64,000 nucleotides of DNA from Desulfitibacter sp. BRH_c19 (GCA_001515945.1 LOER01000026.1:1-64000); one strand, 5' to 3'; positions 42,833 to 52,113 are shown, numbered from the stretch's first letter. Translations and numbers: made by a program. Notes: generated from the sequence alone by a model not told the origin.

Positions 42833-43720
42833 ATGATACCAGTAGTTAAGAGTGATTCTTTTCATCTTGTGAAAAAAAATATGCTGTCTCTGTGGATGAC
42901 CTATAAACAAAACACGATGGGTATGATGGGATTAATAATCCTAATTATATTTGGGATACTTGCTTTGTTTGGGCCTTTTATGTTTGAGTATACAGGAAAA
43001 GTAGAAGAGTTAGATAAAATACTTTTAGCTCCTACTTGGCAGCATCCCCTAGGAACAGATGATATGGGCAAGGATGTACTTGCAGGGGTTGTTAACGGTG
43101 CACGTGTTTCCATGCTAGTGGGCGTAGCAGCTACTTTCATGTCCATGGTTATAGGTGCTGTAGTTGGAATTTTTTCTGGATATTATGGTAGAACGATTGA
43201 TGTTATGCTTATGCGATTTACAGATGTTTTTCTTGTTATTCCATGGCTTCCACTTATGCTTGTTTTAGCTGCCTTACTGGGACCAAGTTTATGGACCATT
43301 ATATTTGTAATAGGTATAACTAGTTGGGCTGGAACTGCTAGAATTATAAGGTCACAAACCCTTAGTGTAAAAGAAAGACCGTATGTAGAAAGAGCCAGGG
43401 CTATTGGTTCTGGTGATTTGCATATTATGAGTAATCATATCCTACCAAATGTGTTTCCATTGATATTTGCAAACACAGTCCTTGTTGCCGCTATAGCCAT
43501 CATATCTGAAACAACATTAAGCTTCTTGGGAATGGGAGATGCAACTCATATTAGCTGGGGAATGATGCTACATTATGCTTTTGAGACTGGTGCAACAACT
43601 TTAGGGGCATGGTGGTGGATAATACCTCCAGGGTTATGCGTGGTGCTTGTAGTTCTAAGCTTTACCTTTGTAGGTTATGCCCTAGATGAAGTCTTTAACC
43701 CTCGTTTAAGAAGGAGGTAA
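42833..43720 (+). CDS. Peptide-type ABC transporter permease (DppC/OppC family)
   Basis: 295 residues. DppC-type permease: N-terminal anchor near residues 33-55, 'HPLGTDDMGKDVLAGVVNGA', and contact loop 'ERPYVERARAIGSGDLHIMS'. Sixteen bases after the first permease, unusually G-rich ribosome binding site (GGGGGGGG). Confidence 0.92.
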   Translation: MIPVVKSDSFHLVKKNMLSLWMTYKQNTMGMMGLIILIIFGILALFGPFMFEYTGKVEELDKILLAPTWQHPLGTDDMGKDVLAGVVNGARVSMLVGVAATFMSMVIGAVVGIFSGYYGRTIDVMLMRFTDVFLVIPWLPLMLVLAALLGPSLWTIIFVIGITSWAGTARIIRSQTLSVKERPYVERARAIGSGDLHIMSNHILPNVFPLIFANTVLVAAIAIISETTLSFLGMGDATHISWGMMLHYAFETGATTLGAWWWIIPPGLCVVLVVLSFTFVGYALDEVFNPRLRRR

Positions 43721-43725
43721 TATCT

Positions 43726-44691
43726 GTGGAAACTATACTTGAAGTGAAGAATCTAATAACACAGTACGAACTTCAAGAAGGACACCTCATTGCATGTGAT
43801 GATATATCCATAATGCTTAATAAAGGGGAGGGCTTAGGACTTGTTGGCGAATCGGCCTGTGGTAAAAGTAGTTTTGCATTGTCCATTTTAAATTTATTAC
43901 CTAATAATGGCACAATAAATGGTGGTAGTGTTTTACTGGGTGGAAGAGATATCTCTAGATTAACCCAGGAAGAGCTAAGATTAATAAGATGGAAAGAGAT
44001 TTCAATAATATTTCAAGGAGCTATGAATGCTCTTAATCCAGTACGTACTGTCGGGGAACAAATTGTCGAGGCCATAAGAATTCATGAACAAATATCAGAA
44101 AAAGAAGCCTGGAGTCGCACTTCGGACTTATTCCAAAAGGTAGAAATAGATCCGAAAAGAATAAAGCAATATCCCCATGAATTTAGTGGTGGTATGAGAC
44201 AACGTGTAATGATTGCTATGGCCATTTCATGTAATCCTATGGTTGTTATAGGGGATGAACCAACTACAGGGCTAGATGTAATGGTAAAGTCTCAGATTCT
44301 TCGTCTTCTAGAAAAATTACGTCATGAGACTAATATGGGAATGATTTTAATTACACATGACTTGTCAGTTGTTGTGGAGATCTGTGAAAAGGTTGCAGTT
44401 ATGTATGCAGGAAAAATTGTAGAGTTTGGGAGTACGGAAGCTATTTTTGATAATCCCGCACATCCATATACTAAGGCCTTAATAAATTCCTTTCCAAATA
44501 TTTATGGAAAAAGGACACTAGCATCCTCCATTCCAGGAGCTCCTCCAAACCTCTTGAATCCACCATCTGGGTGCAGATTTCATCCTAGATGCTCATATGC
44601 AATAAATACTTGCAAGAAGGAGAAACGAATATTGTTTAAAGTTGAGACTGATCATTATAGTGCATGTCCAGTTGTCATCCATAAGGGGTAA
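43726..44691 (+). CDS. Peptide-type ABC transporter ATPase (DppD/OppD family)
   Basis: 321 residues, GTG start. Walker A 'GESACGKSS' near residue 43, signature 'FSGGMRQR', Walker B 'VVIGDEPTTGLD', and the C-terminal OppD/DppD extension with cysteines 'PSGCRFHPRCSYAINTC' that can bind a [4Fe-4S] cluster in this family. Works with the ATPase encoded next. Confidence 0.92.
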   Translation: METILEVKNLITQYELQEGHLIACDDISIMLNKGEGLGLVGESACGKSSFALSILNLLPNNGTINGGSVLLGGRDISRLTQEELRLIRWKEISIIFQGAMNALNPVRTVGEQIVEAIRIHEQISEKEAWSRTSDLFQKVEIDPKRIKQYPHEFSGGMRQRVMIAMAISCNPMVVIGDEPTTGLDVMVKSQILRLLEKLRHETNMGMILITHDLSVVVEICEKVAVMYAGKIVEFGSTEAIFDNPAHPYTKALINSFPNIYGKRTLASSIPGAPPNLLNPPSGCRFHPRCSYAINTCKKEKRILFKVETDHYSACPVVIHKG

Positions 44692-44716
44692 AACTTTTTA
44701 AGTAGGTGAAATGAGA

Positions 44717-45703
44717 ATGACAGATCTTTTAAGGGTTTCCGATCTAAAGGTACACTTTGCTGTTCGGGAGGGACTGATTAAGTCTCTTTTTACTAACGGG
44801 CCTAAATTAATAAGGGCAGTTGATGGAGTAAGCTTTTCCATAAATAGAGGAGAAATTCTTTGCTTAGCAGGCGAGTCGGGAAGCGGTAAAACAACTACAG
44901 GTAAAAGTATCTTAAGACTTGTAGAACCAACTGATGGTGAAGTTAATTTTATGGGTGAAGAGATACGTAGTTTCAAAGCTTCACGTTTAAGAAGATTCCG
45001 TCAGGATGCACAAATTATTCTACAAGATCCATTCGAATCCTTAAACCCACGTCAAACTGTTTACTCAATTGTATCTGAACCAATCAGGGTAAATAAGGTA
45101 ACAAGTAATGTTAAGGAAGAAGGAGAAATTGTTGAGAGGGCACTAATAGATGCTGGACTTGATAGTCCAAGGAATCTTTTCCATAGATATCCACATGAGT
45201 TAAGTGGAGGTCAGCGACAGAGGGTAGCCATAGCTAGCACTCTGGTTCTTAATCCAAGGTTTGTCGTAGCAGACGAGCCTGTATCTATGCTGGATCTTTC
45301 TATTAGTGCTGGAATAATACAGCTAATGATTGACCTAAGAGATAAAAAGGATCTTAGTTATTTATTTATAACCCATGACTTGTCATTAGCATGGATTGTT
45401 GCAGATAGAATTGGTGTAATGTATTTAGGAAAAATTGTAGAATTGGGATCTCCAGATAATATCATTAAGTCCCCATTACACCCATACACCAAGGCTTTAG
45501 TATCTGTAATTCCTGTTCCTAAAAGGAAAGTAATTAATGCAGAAAACCTGCTTCATGGAGAAGTTCCAGACCCAATGAATATTCCGGCTGGGTGTAGATT
45601 TCATCCTCGCTGTCCCATAGCAGATACCATATGTAAAGAGGAGGAACCAGCTCTAATTGAGGCTAATAAAGGCCAACTTGTAGCATGTCATAAGGCATCT
45701 TAA
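44717..45703 (+). CDS. Peptide-type ABC transporter ATPase (DppF/OppF family)
   Basis: 328 residues from ATG 44717 (AGGTGA seven bases before; ATG 44711 is too close). Walker A 'GESGSGKTT', signature 'LSGGQRQR', Walker B 'FVVADEPVSMLD', and the cysteine-containing C-terminal extension 'PAGCRFHPRCPIADTIC'. Second ATPase of the importer; completes a canonical five-gene A-B-C-D-F transporter embedded between methyltransferase genes. Confidence 0.92.
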   Translation: MTDLLRVSDLKVHFAVREGLIKSLFTNGPKLIRAVDGVSFSINRGEILCLAGESGSGKTTTGKSILRLVEPTDGEVNFMGEEIRSFKASRLRRFRQDAQIILQDPFESLNPRQTVYSIVSEPIRVNKVTSNVKEEGEIVERALIDAGLDSPRNLFHRYPHELSGGQRQRVAIASTLVLNPRFVVADEPVSMLDLSISAGIIQLMIDLRDKKDLSYLFITHDLSLAWIVADRIGVMYLGKIVELGSPDNIIKSPLHPYTKALVSVIPVPKRKVINAENLLHGEVPDPMNIPAGCRFHPRCPIADTICKEEEPALIEANKGQLVACHKAS

Positions 45704-45735
45704 GATTAGATTACTAGAAACAGGGGGATGGCAAG

Positions 45736-48700
45736 ATGCAAAGTCGGGAGATAGTATTGTTGTCAATAAAAAACTGGTTAGATAGCTTGTCTCTTTCCAC
45801 TTGGGTACAGCTTAATAGTAATATGGATGTTTTTTATATAAACCCTAAGGCTGGGGAAAGGGAAACCCAAACCTTAAAGCAGTTATCCAAAAGGTTATCC
45901 ATTTCACTTAGTGACTGCCGTGGATGTGAATTTGCTTTGGAGTATGATAAAGCTCTTCAAGAGTTTGAGTACCGGAAGCTTAATTTTGAAAAATCCTATA
46001 GTTCCAGGTTATTAGAATATTTTGGCTATCCTAAGGGTATTGTTTCTACATCTGCAAGCTCCCCATCAACATGTATTAAAGCTGCAGCCCTAGCTGTAAG
46101 ACTGGGCTATGTATTTTTGCCTGAGGATGAACAGGGTTTATATTTAAAAAGTTACTTAAACTTATGCTTTAAAGACAAATCTCAAGTATTACCATTAATT
46201 CATTTAGGAAGTGAAGAAGATATAACTGAATATACCAAAAAGAATCTACTAGGTGATTACCTCTGTTTAGCGAGTGATGAAGAGATATATGAGTATATGG
46301 TAAAGGTAGGATTAAGTGTGGATTATCTGGTTTTAGTAAATTCCTGTGACTTAGCTAAGAGACCCCAACAAACTAATAGTCTTGGGGATTTATGGGTAAA
46401 TGGTATAAGCTTATTATGCCCTCTTCTGGCTTCATATAGAAATACTTTTATTTATGATATTGCCTCAGAAAATCCTGTTTCCATAGACGTTGAGAAAACA
46501 GTAAATCAATTTGTTAAAGAATCAAACTTAAAACCTGAATTTCTTGCAATAATGGCTTCTCCGGGAGCTATTCCATTTATCCATTCAAGCATTAAAACCA
46601 TTGGTTCAGAAGCAGAAGAAATGGTAAGAGACATTCATCTTCAGCTCAATAATGATATTTTTATTGATACTGCAGAAGGCAGACTGTTTCAATCAACACT
46701 AGCTGGGTTATCCTTACAGATCCTTAGTTCAAAATATTATCACGAGATCAACCATAAATCAGAGAAAAAGGTGCTCATTGCCACCACACCCTATGTGGAT
46801 ACTGGTATCATCTTCGATTCAGATGATGCCATCATTGAAGCATACTTAAAACCACTTCTTGGGAAATCAGGAAATAATGTAACAGTATTAGCCCAAAAAG
46901 CTACTAGTTATGAAAAGGTAGCAGATCACTTAGTGGAGGCAGATTATTTTCTATATACTGGCCATGGTGGACAAGAAACTTTGAATACCCATGGGCGTTA
47001 TTTAACTAGTGAAGACCTGCCTGAGCTACCACCTTTGATAGCTTATGCTTCTGCCTGTTCGACCATTAATCCTAGACCCTACTGGTTATCAATTGATGAA
47101 GGCTTCTCTTGGGAAGCAATAGATATAGAGCCTGAGAAAGTAATAGGGTTGTCACTTGTTGAAAAAGGTGCAGTATGCTTTGTTGGAGGTGCCTCATCTG
47201 AAGACTTACAGTATACTACCTCTGTGTATAGTATGTTCATGGAGGCCCTGCTTTTAAAGGGTATGGGTGTTGGAGAGGCAGTTAATGAAACTCGCAATTT
47301 TGTCTCCTTATATTCATCCATGCTTAATCAAAAAGCTCCAGATTTATATAGGTTATACAAGGAGGGAACTGCAAATTTTATCCATCAACAGATACTCCTT
47401 GGAGATCCAGCTTTAGTACCCCATCCTAAGGTTACTCATACAAAAACCATATTAAAATCAGTTAATAATAAGGATACTGATCAGGTTATTGAGATTAACA
47501 TTCCTTTATCTTCTTGGAAACGTGCCAGGGCTATAGTTAATGAAAAAGACCTTATTCGAAAGTATTATAAGTCCCGTTCAATTGAGGTGATTACACCTGT
47601 TGCAGAGAACCTAGTACCCTGGGGAGATTTTTACCAGTTAGCACCTGATACAGACGGGATATCTGATGTAGCAATAATGTCTAATTACTTACATGTGAAA
47701 ATGGATTTGCCTAGGGAAAAGGCTCCGTTGAGCTTGACCTTAATTGATGTAGAAGCAGGTGCAGAATGTGCTATATGTGGAAAGACACTAGATCTGCAAA
47801 AAAAGGCCATAGAATATTTTTCTAATTTCAAAATTCCCTATCTCATGCTTTCTCCGATGAGAATAAATATGAAAAGTGGTTGGCATTTTTCTACTGAAAT
47901 TTTAAGAGAAGGCTATAGATTGCACTTTCTTATTCCCCTCCTGGTTATTGATGATCATACCAGAATGCTGTTACGGGCACAGAAGCTTATCTTTCAACTT
48001 AAGCTTACTGAAGGCCGCGAATATAAAGGAATAGTAAAATCTACACCCAGTTCTAATAAATCATTCTTAGTTCGTGCGGGGCTATTAGAAGGTAATCTGC
48101 CATACTCACTGGCTGAAGCGGTTATAAAACAAGGGGAAGAGTTTTTACTATTTTGTGCAAAAGAGGCAGCACAGTTAACCATTGAAGAACAATTTCCATT
48201 GTATGATTTACTGGAAGGTTATGTTCCTTTCAAAAAAGAGTTATGGAAAGCTGCTTCGGAGGATAGAATTGAAGTGGACTTGCAGGAAGCGAAATATGCC
48301 GTAGTGAGAGGTACAGTTGTTGATTCAAAAAATGCACTTCCTCTTTCAGGGGCTTTGATAAGAGCCTGGCGAGGCAAACTTGATCCAAATGGATATGAAC
48401 TTATAGAAGGATTTATAGGAGAATGGATTAGTGGTGAGGATGGGAGCTTCAGGTTAATTTTATCACCTGGAGAATATTTAGTATCCGTTGCAGTAATAAA
48501 AGAGGGTCTTTTATATAAATCAAAGCAGTTTGAATTAAGCATACAGGATATTGATGAAAAATTCATGGTTTTCCCCCTTGATGTGGCTGCAATAATAAAA
48601 GGAAAGGTTACTGTTAAAGGTAGAATTCCTCCATATTTAACAGTTAAAATCAAAAGATTCTTTGAGAATAAAAATGGTGAGACTTTAGCCTCCAGTCCTG

Positions 48701-48891
48701 TGAGAAAGAATGGCTCTTATGAGTGTGTGATAAGTTTTCAAGACAGATTTAGCATTTCCATTGAAAAGGAAGGCTGGTCCACCATAGATGATGACAATTC
48801 TAATGTGGGATATAAGCTTAAACCAAATCAAGAATTAATAAAAGACTTTACTATTTTTCCAATCTGGGGGGAGGCAAATGATGATGAATAA
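45736..48891 (+). CDS. Large clan CD (gingipain/caspase-like) cysteine protease homologue with C-terminal beta domain
   Basis: 1051 residues, ATG eight bases after GGGGG. The centre carries a His-Cys dyad as in C25/caspase-fold peptidases: 'YTGHGGQETL' (His410) and 'AYASACST' (Cys441), followed by 'GLSLVEKGAVCFVGGASSED' and 'HQQILLGDPALVPHP', which also occur in gingipain-type domains. Residues ~855-940 look like a carboxypeptidase-regulatory-like beta domain ('VRGTVVDSKNALPLSGALIR'). No signal peptide or membrane helix is seen, so it should be cytosolic, unlike secreted gingipains. The N-terminal ~300 residues match nothing I know. It sits between the importer and another MttB gene, pointing to processing of imported conjugates or to regulated proteolysis. 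Confidence 0.7.
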   Translation: MQSREIVLLSIKNWLDSLSLSTWVQLNSNMDVFYINPKAGERETQTLKQLSKRLSISLSDCRGCEFALEYDKALQEFEYRKLNFEKSYSSRLLEYFGYPKGIVSTSASSPSTCIKAAALAVRLGYVFLPEDEQGLYLKSYLNLCFKDKSQVLPLIHLGSEEDITEYTKKNLLGDYLCLASDEEIYEYMVKVGLSVDYLVLVNSCDLAKRPQQTNSLGDLWVNGISLLCPLLASYRNTFIYDIASENPVSIDVEKTVNQFVKESNLKPEFLAIMASPGAIPFIHSSIKTIGSEAEEMVRDIHLQLNNDIFIDTAEGRLFQSTLAGLSLQILSSKYYHEINHKSEKKVLIATTPYVDTGIIFDSDDAIIEAYLKPLLGKSGNNVTVLAQKATSYEKVADHLVEADYFLYTGHGGQETLNTHGRYLTSEDLPELPPLIAYASACSTINPRPYWLSIDEGFSWEAIDIEPEKVIGLSLVEKGAVCFVGGASSEDLQYTTSVYSMFMEALLLKGMGVGEAVNETRNFVSLYSSMLNQKAPDLYRLYKEGTANFIHQQILLGDPALVPHPKVTHTKTILKSVNNKDTDQVIEINIPLSSWKRARAIVNEKDLIRKYYKSRSIEVITPVAENLVPWGDFYQLAPDTDGISDVAIMSNYLHVKMDLPREKAPLSLTLIDVEAGAECAICGKTLDLQKKAIEYFSNFKIPYLMLSPMRINMKSGWHFSTEILREGYRLHFLIPLLVIDDHTRMLLRAQKLIFQLKLTEGREYKGIVKSTPSSNKSFLVRAGLLEGNLPYSLAEAVIKQGEEFLLFCAKEAAQLTIEEQFPLYDLLEGYVPFKKELWKAASEDRIEVDLQEAKYAVVRGTVVDSKNALPLSGALIRAWRGKLDPNGYELIEGFIGEWISGEDGSFRLILSPGEYLVSVAVIKEGLLYKSKQFELSIQDIDEKFMVFPLDVAAIIKGKVTVKGRIPPYLTVKIKRFFENKNGETLASSPVRKNGSYECVISFQDRFSISIEKEGWSTIDDDNSNVGYKLKPNQELIKDFTIFPIWGEANDDE

Positions 48892-50335
48892 TAGATTTTT
48901 ACCATTGCGCTTACTGGATGAAAAACAAATACATAAAATTCATGAAACAAGTGTTAAAATATTAGAAGACATAGGAATTAATGTTGAGTCAAAAGTTGCA
49001 AGAGAAATATTTGGGGAAAATAGCTGCAAGATAGTAGGAAGTAGAGTGTATATTCCAGAGCATATAATCCAAGACTTAGCCTTTATACCACAAGGAAAGA
49101 CTACACTATACTCTAGAACTGGAAAAACTGTTGATGTTGAAAAGGGAAACATACTTGTGCATAATGTTGGTGCAGTTGCCAATATTATTGATTTGGAAAA
49201 TGGCAGTCAAAGAGCAGCTACTTTGGATGATGCAGCTAATCTTGTCCGATTGATGGACGCCCTTGAAAATATCCATGCTATTACGCCCATCGTATACCCT
49301 CAAGAAATTGAGCAGGACGTGGCACTATTATATGCTGTAAGAGAAATAATCAAAAATACCACAAAACCTATCTGTGGACCAGGGGTTAGTTCTATAATAG
49401 AAGCCCAATATATCCATGAGATGTTTGTCGCTCTTGCAGGAGATGAACAAACACTAAGAGAAAAACCAATGTATGATATAGGCTTTTCGCCTTTAAGTCC
49501 ATTGACCTTTCCAAAAGGTGATACAGATACAGCAATTTGGGGAGTAAAAAGAGGTATTCCAATTGGGGCATTACCTTGTCCCATAGCTGGGATGACAGCC
49601 CCCATCACTTTTTTAGGATCACTTACTCAGCAAAATGCAGAGATTCTAGCAGTCTTAGTTTTAGTGCGTTTAATTGATCCGTCTGTCCCTATTACGTATA
49701 GTGCAAGACTCTCCTATGCAGATATGAGATACGGAAACACAGTAGGTGGATCTCCTGAGGCTGCTATAACGGGAGCCTGTGCAGTACAATTAGCTGACTT
49801 TTATGGACTTGATTCCAATGTTTATGGAGCAGGCTCTAGTGCCATTCTGGGTGATGCTCAAATGGGCTTCGAAAAAGCTCTAAATACAATCTTCCCAGCT
49901 ATAGTTGGCAGCAACTGGTTGTCCGGAGCTGGGTTAGTGGCGGATGGTGCTAGTATATCCTATGAACAATTAGTCCTTGATAATGAATTCTTTGGGGGTA
50001 TATTCCAATTGCTAGGTTCAATAAAGGATGATGAAGAGGATTATGGTTATGAAGTAATAAAGGATATTATGGATAATAATAATGATTTTGTTACCCATGA
50101 AAATACTATGAAATATCTTAGGAGCAAAGAAGTTTGGAGTCGAATTAACTATATAGGTAATAGTCGAGTTTATACAGCTTGGGTACAGGATGGTAAAAGG
50201 AGTATTATTGATAATGCTAAAGAAAAGGCAGATTATATAATAAAAATGCATCAGGTGGAGCCGCTTGATTTAGCAGTAGAAAAGGAACTTGATAAAATAA
50301 TCTCTGCAGCAAGAAAGGATCTTATTAAAGCGTAG
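48878..50335 (+). CDS. MttB-superfamily methyltransferase 5 (divergent)
   Basis: 485 residues, overlapping the protease gene by 14 bases; three ATG codons in a row follow GGGGGGAGG and any of the first two could start it. Family traits are 'GIPIGALPCPIAGMTAPITF' and 'DAQMGFEKALNTIFPAIVGS', but the usual 'GPGG-HTLKHF' block is altered to 'NDFVTHENTMKYLRSKE', so it is the most distant of the five homologues here. No TAG codon. Translational overlap with the protease suggests the two products are needed together. Confidence 0.82.
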   Translation: MMMNNRFLPLRLLDEKQIHKIHETSVKILEDIGINVESKVAREIFGENSCKIVGSRVYIPEHIIQDLAFIPQGKTTLYSRTGKTVDVEKGNILVHNVGAVANIIDLENGSQRAATLDDAANLVRLMDALENIHAITPIVYPQEIEQDVALLYAVREIIKNTTKPICGPGVSSIIEAQYIHEMFVALAGDEQTLREKPMYDIGFSPLSPLTFPKGDTDTAIWGVKRGIPIGALPCPIAGMTAPITFLGSLTQQNAEILAVLVLVRLIDPSVPITYSARLSYADMRYGNTVGGSPEAAITGACAVQLADFYGLDSNVYGAGSSAILGDAQMGFEKALNTIFPAIVGSNWLSGAGLVADGASISYEQLVLDNEFFGGIFQLLGSIKDDEEDYGYEVIKDIMDNNNDFVTHENTMKYLRSKEVWSRINYIGNSRVYTAWVQDGKRSIIDNAKEKADYIIKMHQVEPLDLAVEKELDKIISAARKDLIKA

Positions 50336-50362
50336 TTAATAAACGTTCGAAGGAGAAATCAA

Positions 50363-51316
50363 ATGTACGATTATAAAGAGGTTCATAAACATTCCATAGT
50401 TGTTGATGCCCATAGCGACATACCGTTAGATATCTACTATTCTCGAAATAAAGGAATTGACAATATAATTAATCAGAAGCACTTGCCCCATTTAAGAGAG
50501 GGGGGAGTAAATATTGTCTTTGTGAATCTATATGCAGAGTTACATCCCGAAGGTTCATTAAAGCAGACTCTTCTTCAACTTGGGGATATTTATAAAGAAA
50601 TAGATGAATGCCCCTACTTAACCCTAATTAAGACATCAGAGGATTTAAGCAAGGTTATTACTGGAGATAAAATTGGATTACTCTTATCCATGGAAGGATT
50701 AGAACCTATTAGCAATGACCTTAGTCTATTAAGGGTTTTTTATAAACTAGGATTACGTAGCGCTAGTCTAACATGGGACTTTAGAAACTATTTTGCATCA
50801 GGTACTGGTGAGATAGGTGGTTTAAGCAGGTTAGGAAAAGAGGCTGTTCAGGAGATGGAGCGTCTTGGTGTAATTGTGGATGTCTCCCATTTAAATGATG
50901 AAGGCTTTTGGGATGTAATTGAGGTTGCAAAAAAACCTATTATAGCCTCTCATTCTAATGCTCGTTCACTTTATAATCATCCTAGAAACCTAACAGATGA
51001 ACAAATAGACGCAATCGTTAAAACTGGAGGGGTAATTGGTTTAAATAACTATTATTCCGAAGATGATGATAAAGGATCTTTAGATACATTTATGGAGCAT
51101 CTTGTCTATATAATAGATAGGGCTGGAGAGGATCATGTTGGTCTTGGCTTAGACTTTAATGGTTACATAGGAGAAATAATGACAACTGGATTAGAGGATG
51201 CCAGGTGTTTTCCCAATATCACCAAAGAACTTTTGGTTAGAGGCTATGGAATTGATGTCATTGAAAAAGTATTGGGTAAAAATTTTTTAAGAGTTTTATC
51301 TGGAGTCCTAAGATAA
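50363..51316 (+). CDS. M19 membrane-dipeptidase family hydrolase
   Basis: 317 residues, no signal peptide. Zinc ligands of the renal dipeptidase family: 'VVDAHSDIPLD' near residue 15, the glutamate in 'LLSMEGLEP' near 112, 'VDVSHLNDEGFWD' near 173 and 'IIASHSNARSL' near 194. M19 enzymes cut dipeptides, including D-amino-acid and modified ones. I recall an M19 gene beside the dimethylglycine demethylase genes of Pseudomonas aeruginosa, so a link to betaine breakdown has precedent. Last gene of the operon; it could release the quaternary amine from an imported dipeptide-like conjugate (inference). Confidence 0.88.
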   Translation: MYDYKEVHKHSIVVDAHSDIPLDIYYSRNKGIDNIINQKHLPHLREGGVNIVFVNLYAELHPEGSLKQTLLQLGDIYKEIDECPYLTLIKTSEDLSKVITGDKIGLLLSMEGLEPISNDLSLLRVFYKLGLRSASLTWDFRNYFASGTGEIGGLSRLGKEAVQEMERLGVIVDVSHLNDEGFWDVIEVAKKPIIASHSNARSLYNHPRNLTDEQIDAIVKTGGVIGLNNYYSEDDDKGSLDTFMEHLVYIIDRAGEDHVGLGLDFNGYIGEIMTTGLEDARCFPNITKELLVRGYGIDVIEKVLGKNFLRVLSGVLR

Positions 51317-51338
51317 ACTTTAATTTTAGATTCAAGCA

Positions 51339-51359
51339 TCTTTGCTAATATTGCAAAGA
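51339..51359. terminator. Bidirectional terminator-like hairpin
   Basis: TCTTTGC-TAATATT-GCAAAGA between the converging M19 and ogt genes; T-rich on both sides but no long T run. Confidence 0.5.
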
Positions 51360-51373
51360 GTATTAACTTTTAG

Positions 51374-51841
51374 CTAAATATGTTTCTGCTCATGCTCCAA
51401 CAACCATTCTTTTCTCCACAATCCACTTCCATAGCCCACCAAGCCTCCATTGTGCCCGATGATACGATGGCAGGGAACTACGATAGCATGCTTGTTCTTG
51501 TTATTTGCGCCTCCTACTGCCCGAACTGCCTTTTCATTGTTAATTGCAATGGCAATATCCTTATACGAAGCAGTCCTGCCATAGGGTATTTCTCTAAGTT
51601 TTTCATAAACTTGCGTTTGAAAGCTTGTAGCATTGATTACTAAGGTTAAGAAAAAATCCTTGCGTTGACCCTTAAAATATTCATCTAACTGATTATAGCA
51701 GTCAACGAGGTAATCAGGTATTTCTTTTGGAGCTTCTCCTTCTTCAGTAAAATCTAGTGATATGATTCCTTGTTCCGTGCCTGTTATTTTAATTAATCCA
51801 ATTGGAGAATTATAAATTACCTCTTGTACAATAGAATTCAT
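51374..51841 (-). CDS. ogt: Methylated-DNA--[protein]-cysteine S-methyltransferase
   Basis: 155 residues, ATG behind AGGAGG. The active site 'VPCHRIIGHNGGLVGYGSG' (Cys near residue 124) takes the alkyl group from O6-methylguanine in a suicidal reaction. 'REIPYGRTASYKDIA' is the helix-turn-helix DNA-binding part. Only the Ogt/Ada C-terminal domain with a short N-terminal domain is present. Confidence 0.95.
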   Translation of the reverse strand: MNSIVQEVIYNSPIGLIKITGTEQGIISLDFTEEGEAPKEIPDYLVDCYNQLDEYFKGQRKDFFLTLVINATSFQTQVYEKLREIPYGRTASYKDIAIAINNEKAVRAVGGANNKNKHAIVVPCHRIIGHNGGLVGYGSGLWRKEWLLEHEQKHI

Positions 51842-51868
51842 ATAGTCCTCCTAGTAAGTTTAAAGCCA

Positions 51869-51960
51869 TCTTCTATAGCTGATAGCTTTACTATTTTCAT
51901 CGTTTCTAGTGATAATAATATCTTCTTTGGCAATCAACATCAAGTAGTTTCCACGTTATT
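51869..51960 (-). pseudogene. Remnant of a Phd-type antitoxin domain (copy of the uma2 gene start)
   Basis: On the minus strand, 'NYLMLIAKEDIIITRN' matches the N-terminal domain of the Phd-Uma2 gene at 54.9 kb ('KYLMLAAKEDIIITRN'). A frameshift follows, then another frame gives 'KIVKLSAIED', matching 'EIAKLSALGD'. No start or downstream domain remains. The nuclease part is absent. Confidence 0.7.
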
Positions 51961-52005
51961 CAAAAAACAAAAGCATTGCAGTTCTATTATTTACCAAAAT
52001 AAAAA

Positions 52006-52058
52006 ACCGCCCATTGCTAAAATATTAAATATGGAATGAACAAAGGGCGGTCATTTTT
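52006..52058. terminator. Terminator-like hairpin
   Basis: ACCGCCC (52006-52012) pairs with GGGCGGT (52045-52051), followed by a T run on the plus strand and preceded by an A run, so it could act in both directions. Confidence 0.6.
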
Positions 52059-52113
52059 TATACTATCAGAAAGTATAAGTTCAAACAAGGTAGATAGTAT
52101 TCACAAAGGCTAA

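Noticed and set aside
48219-48653. 144-codon minus-strand frame inside the protease gene
   Set aside because: Antisense shadow of the beta-domain region; low-complexity product with no family match.
24513-50335. Pyrrolysine decoding in the MttB-family genes
   Set aside because: All five frames are continuous without in-frame TAG, so they are the non-pyrrolysine branch.
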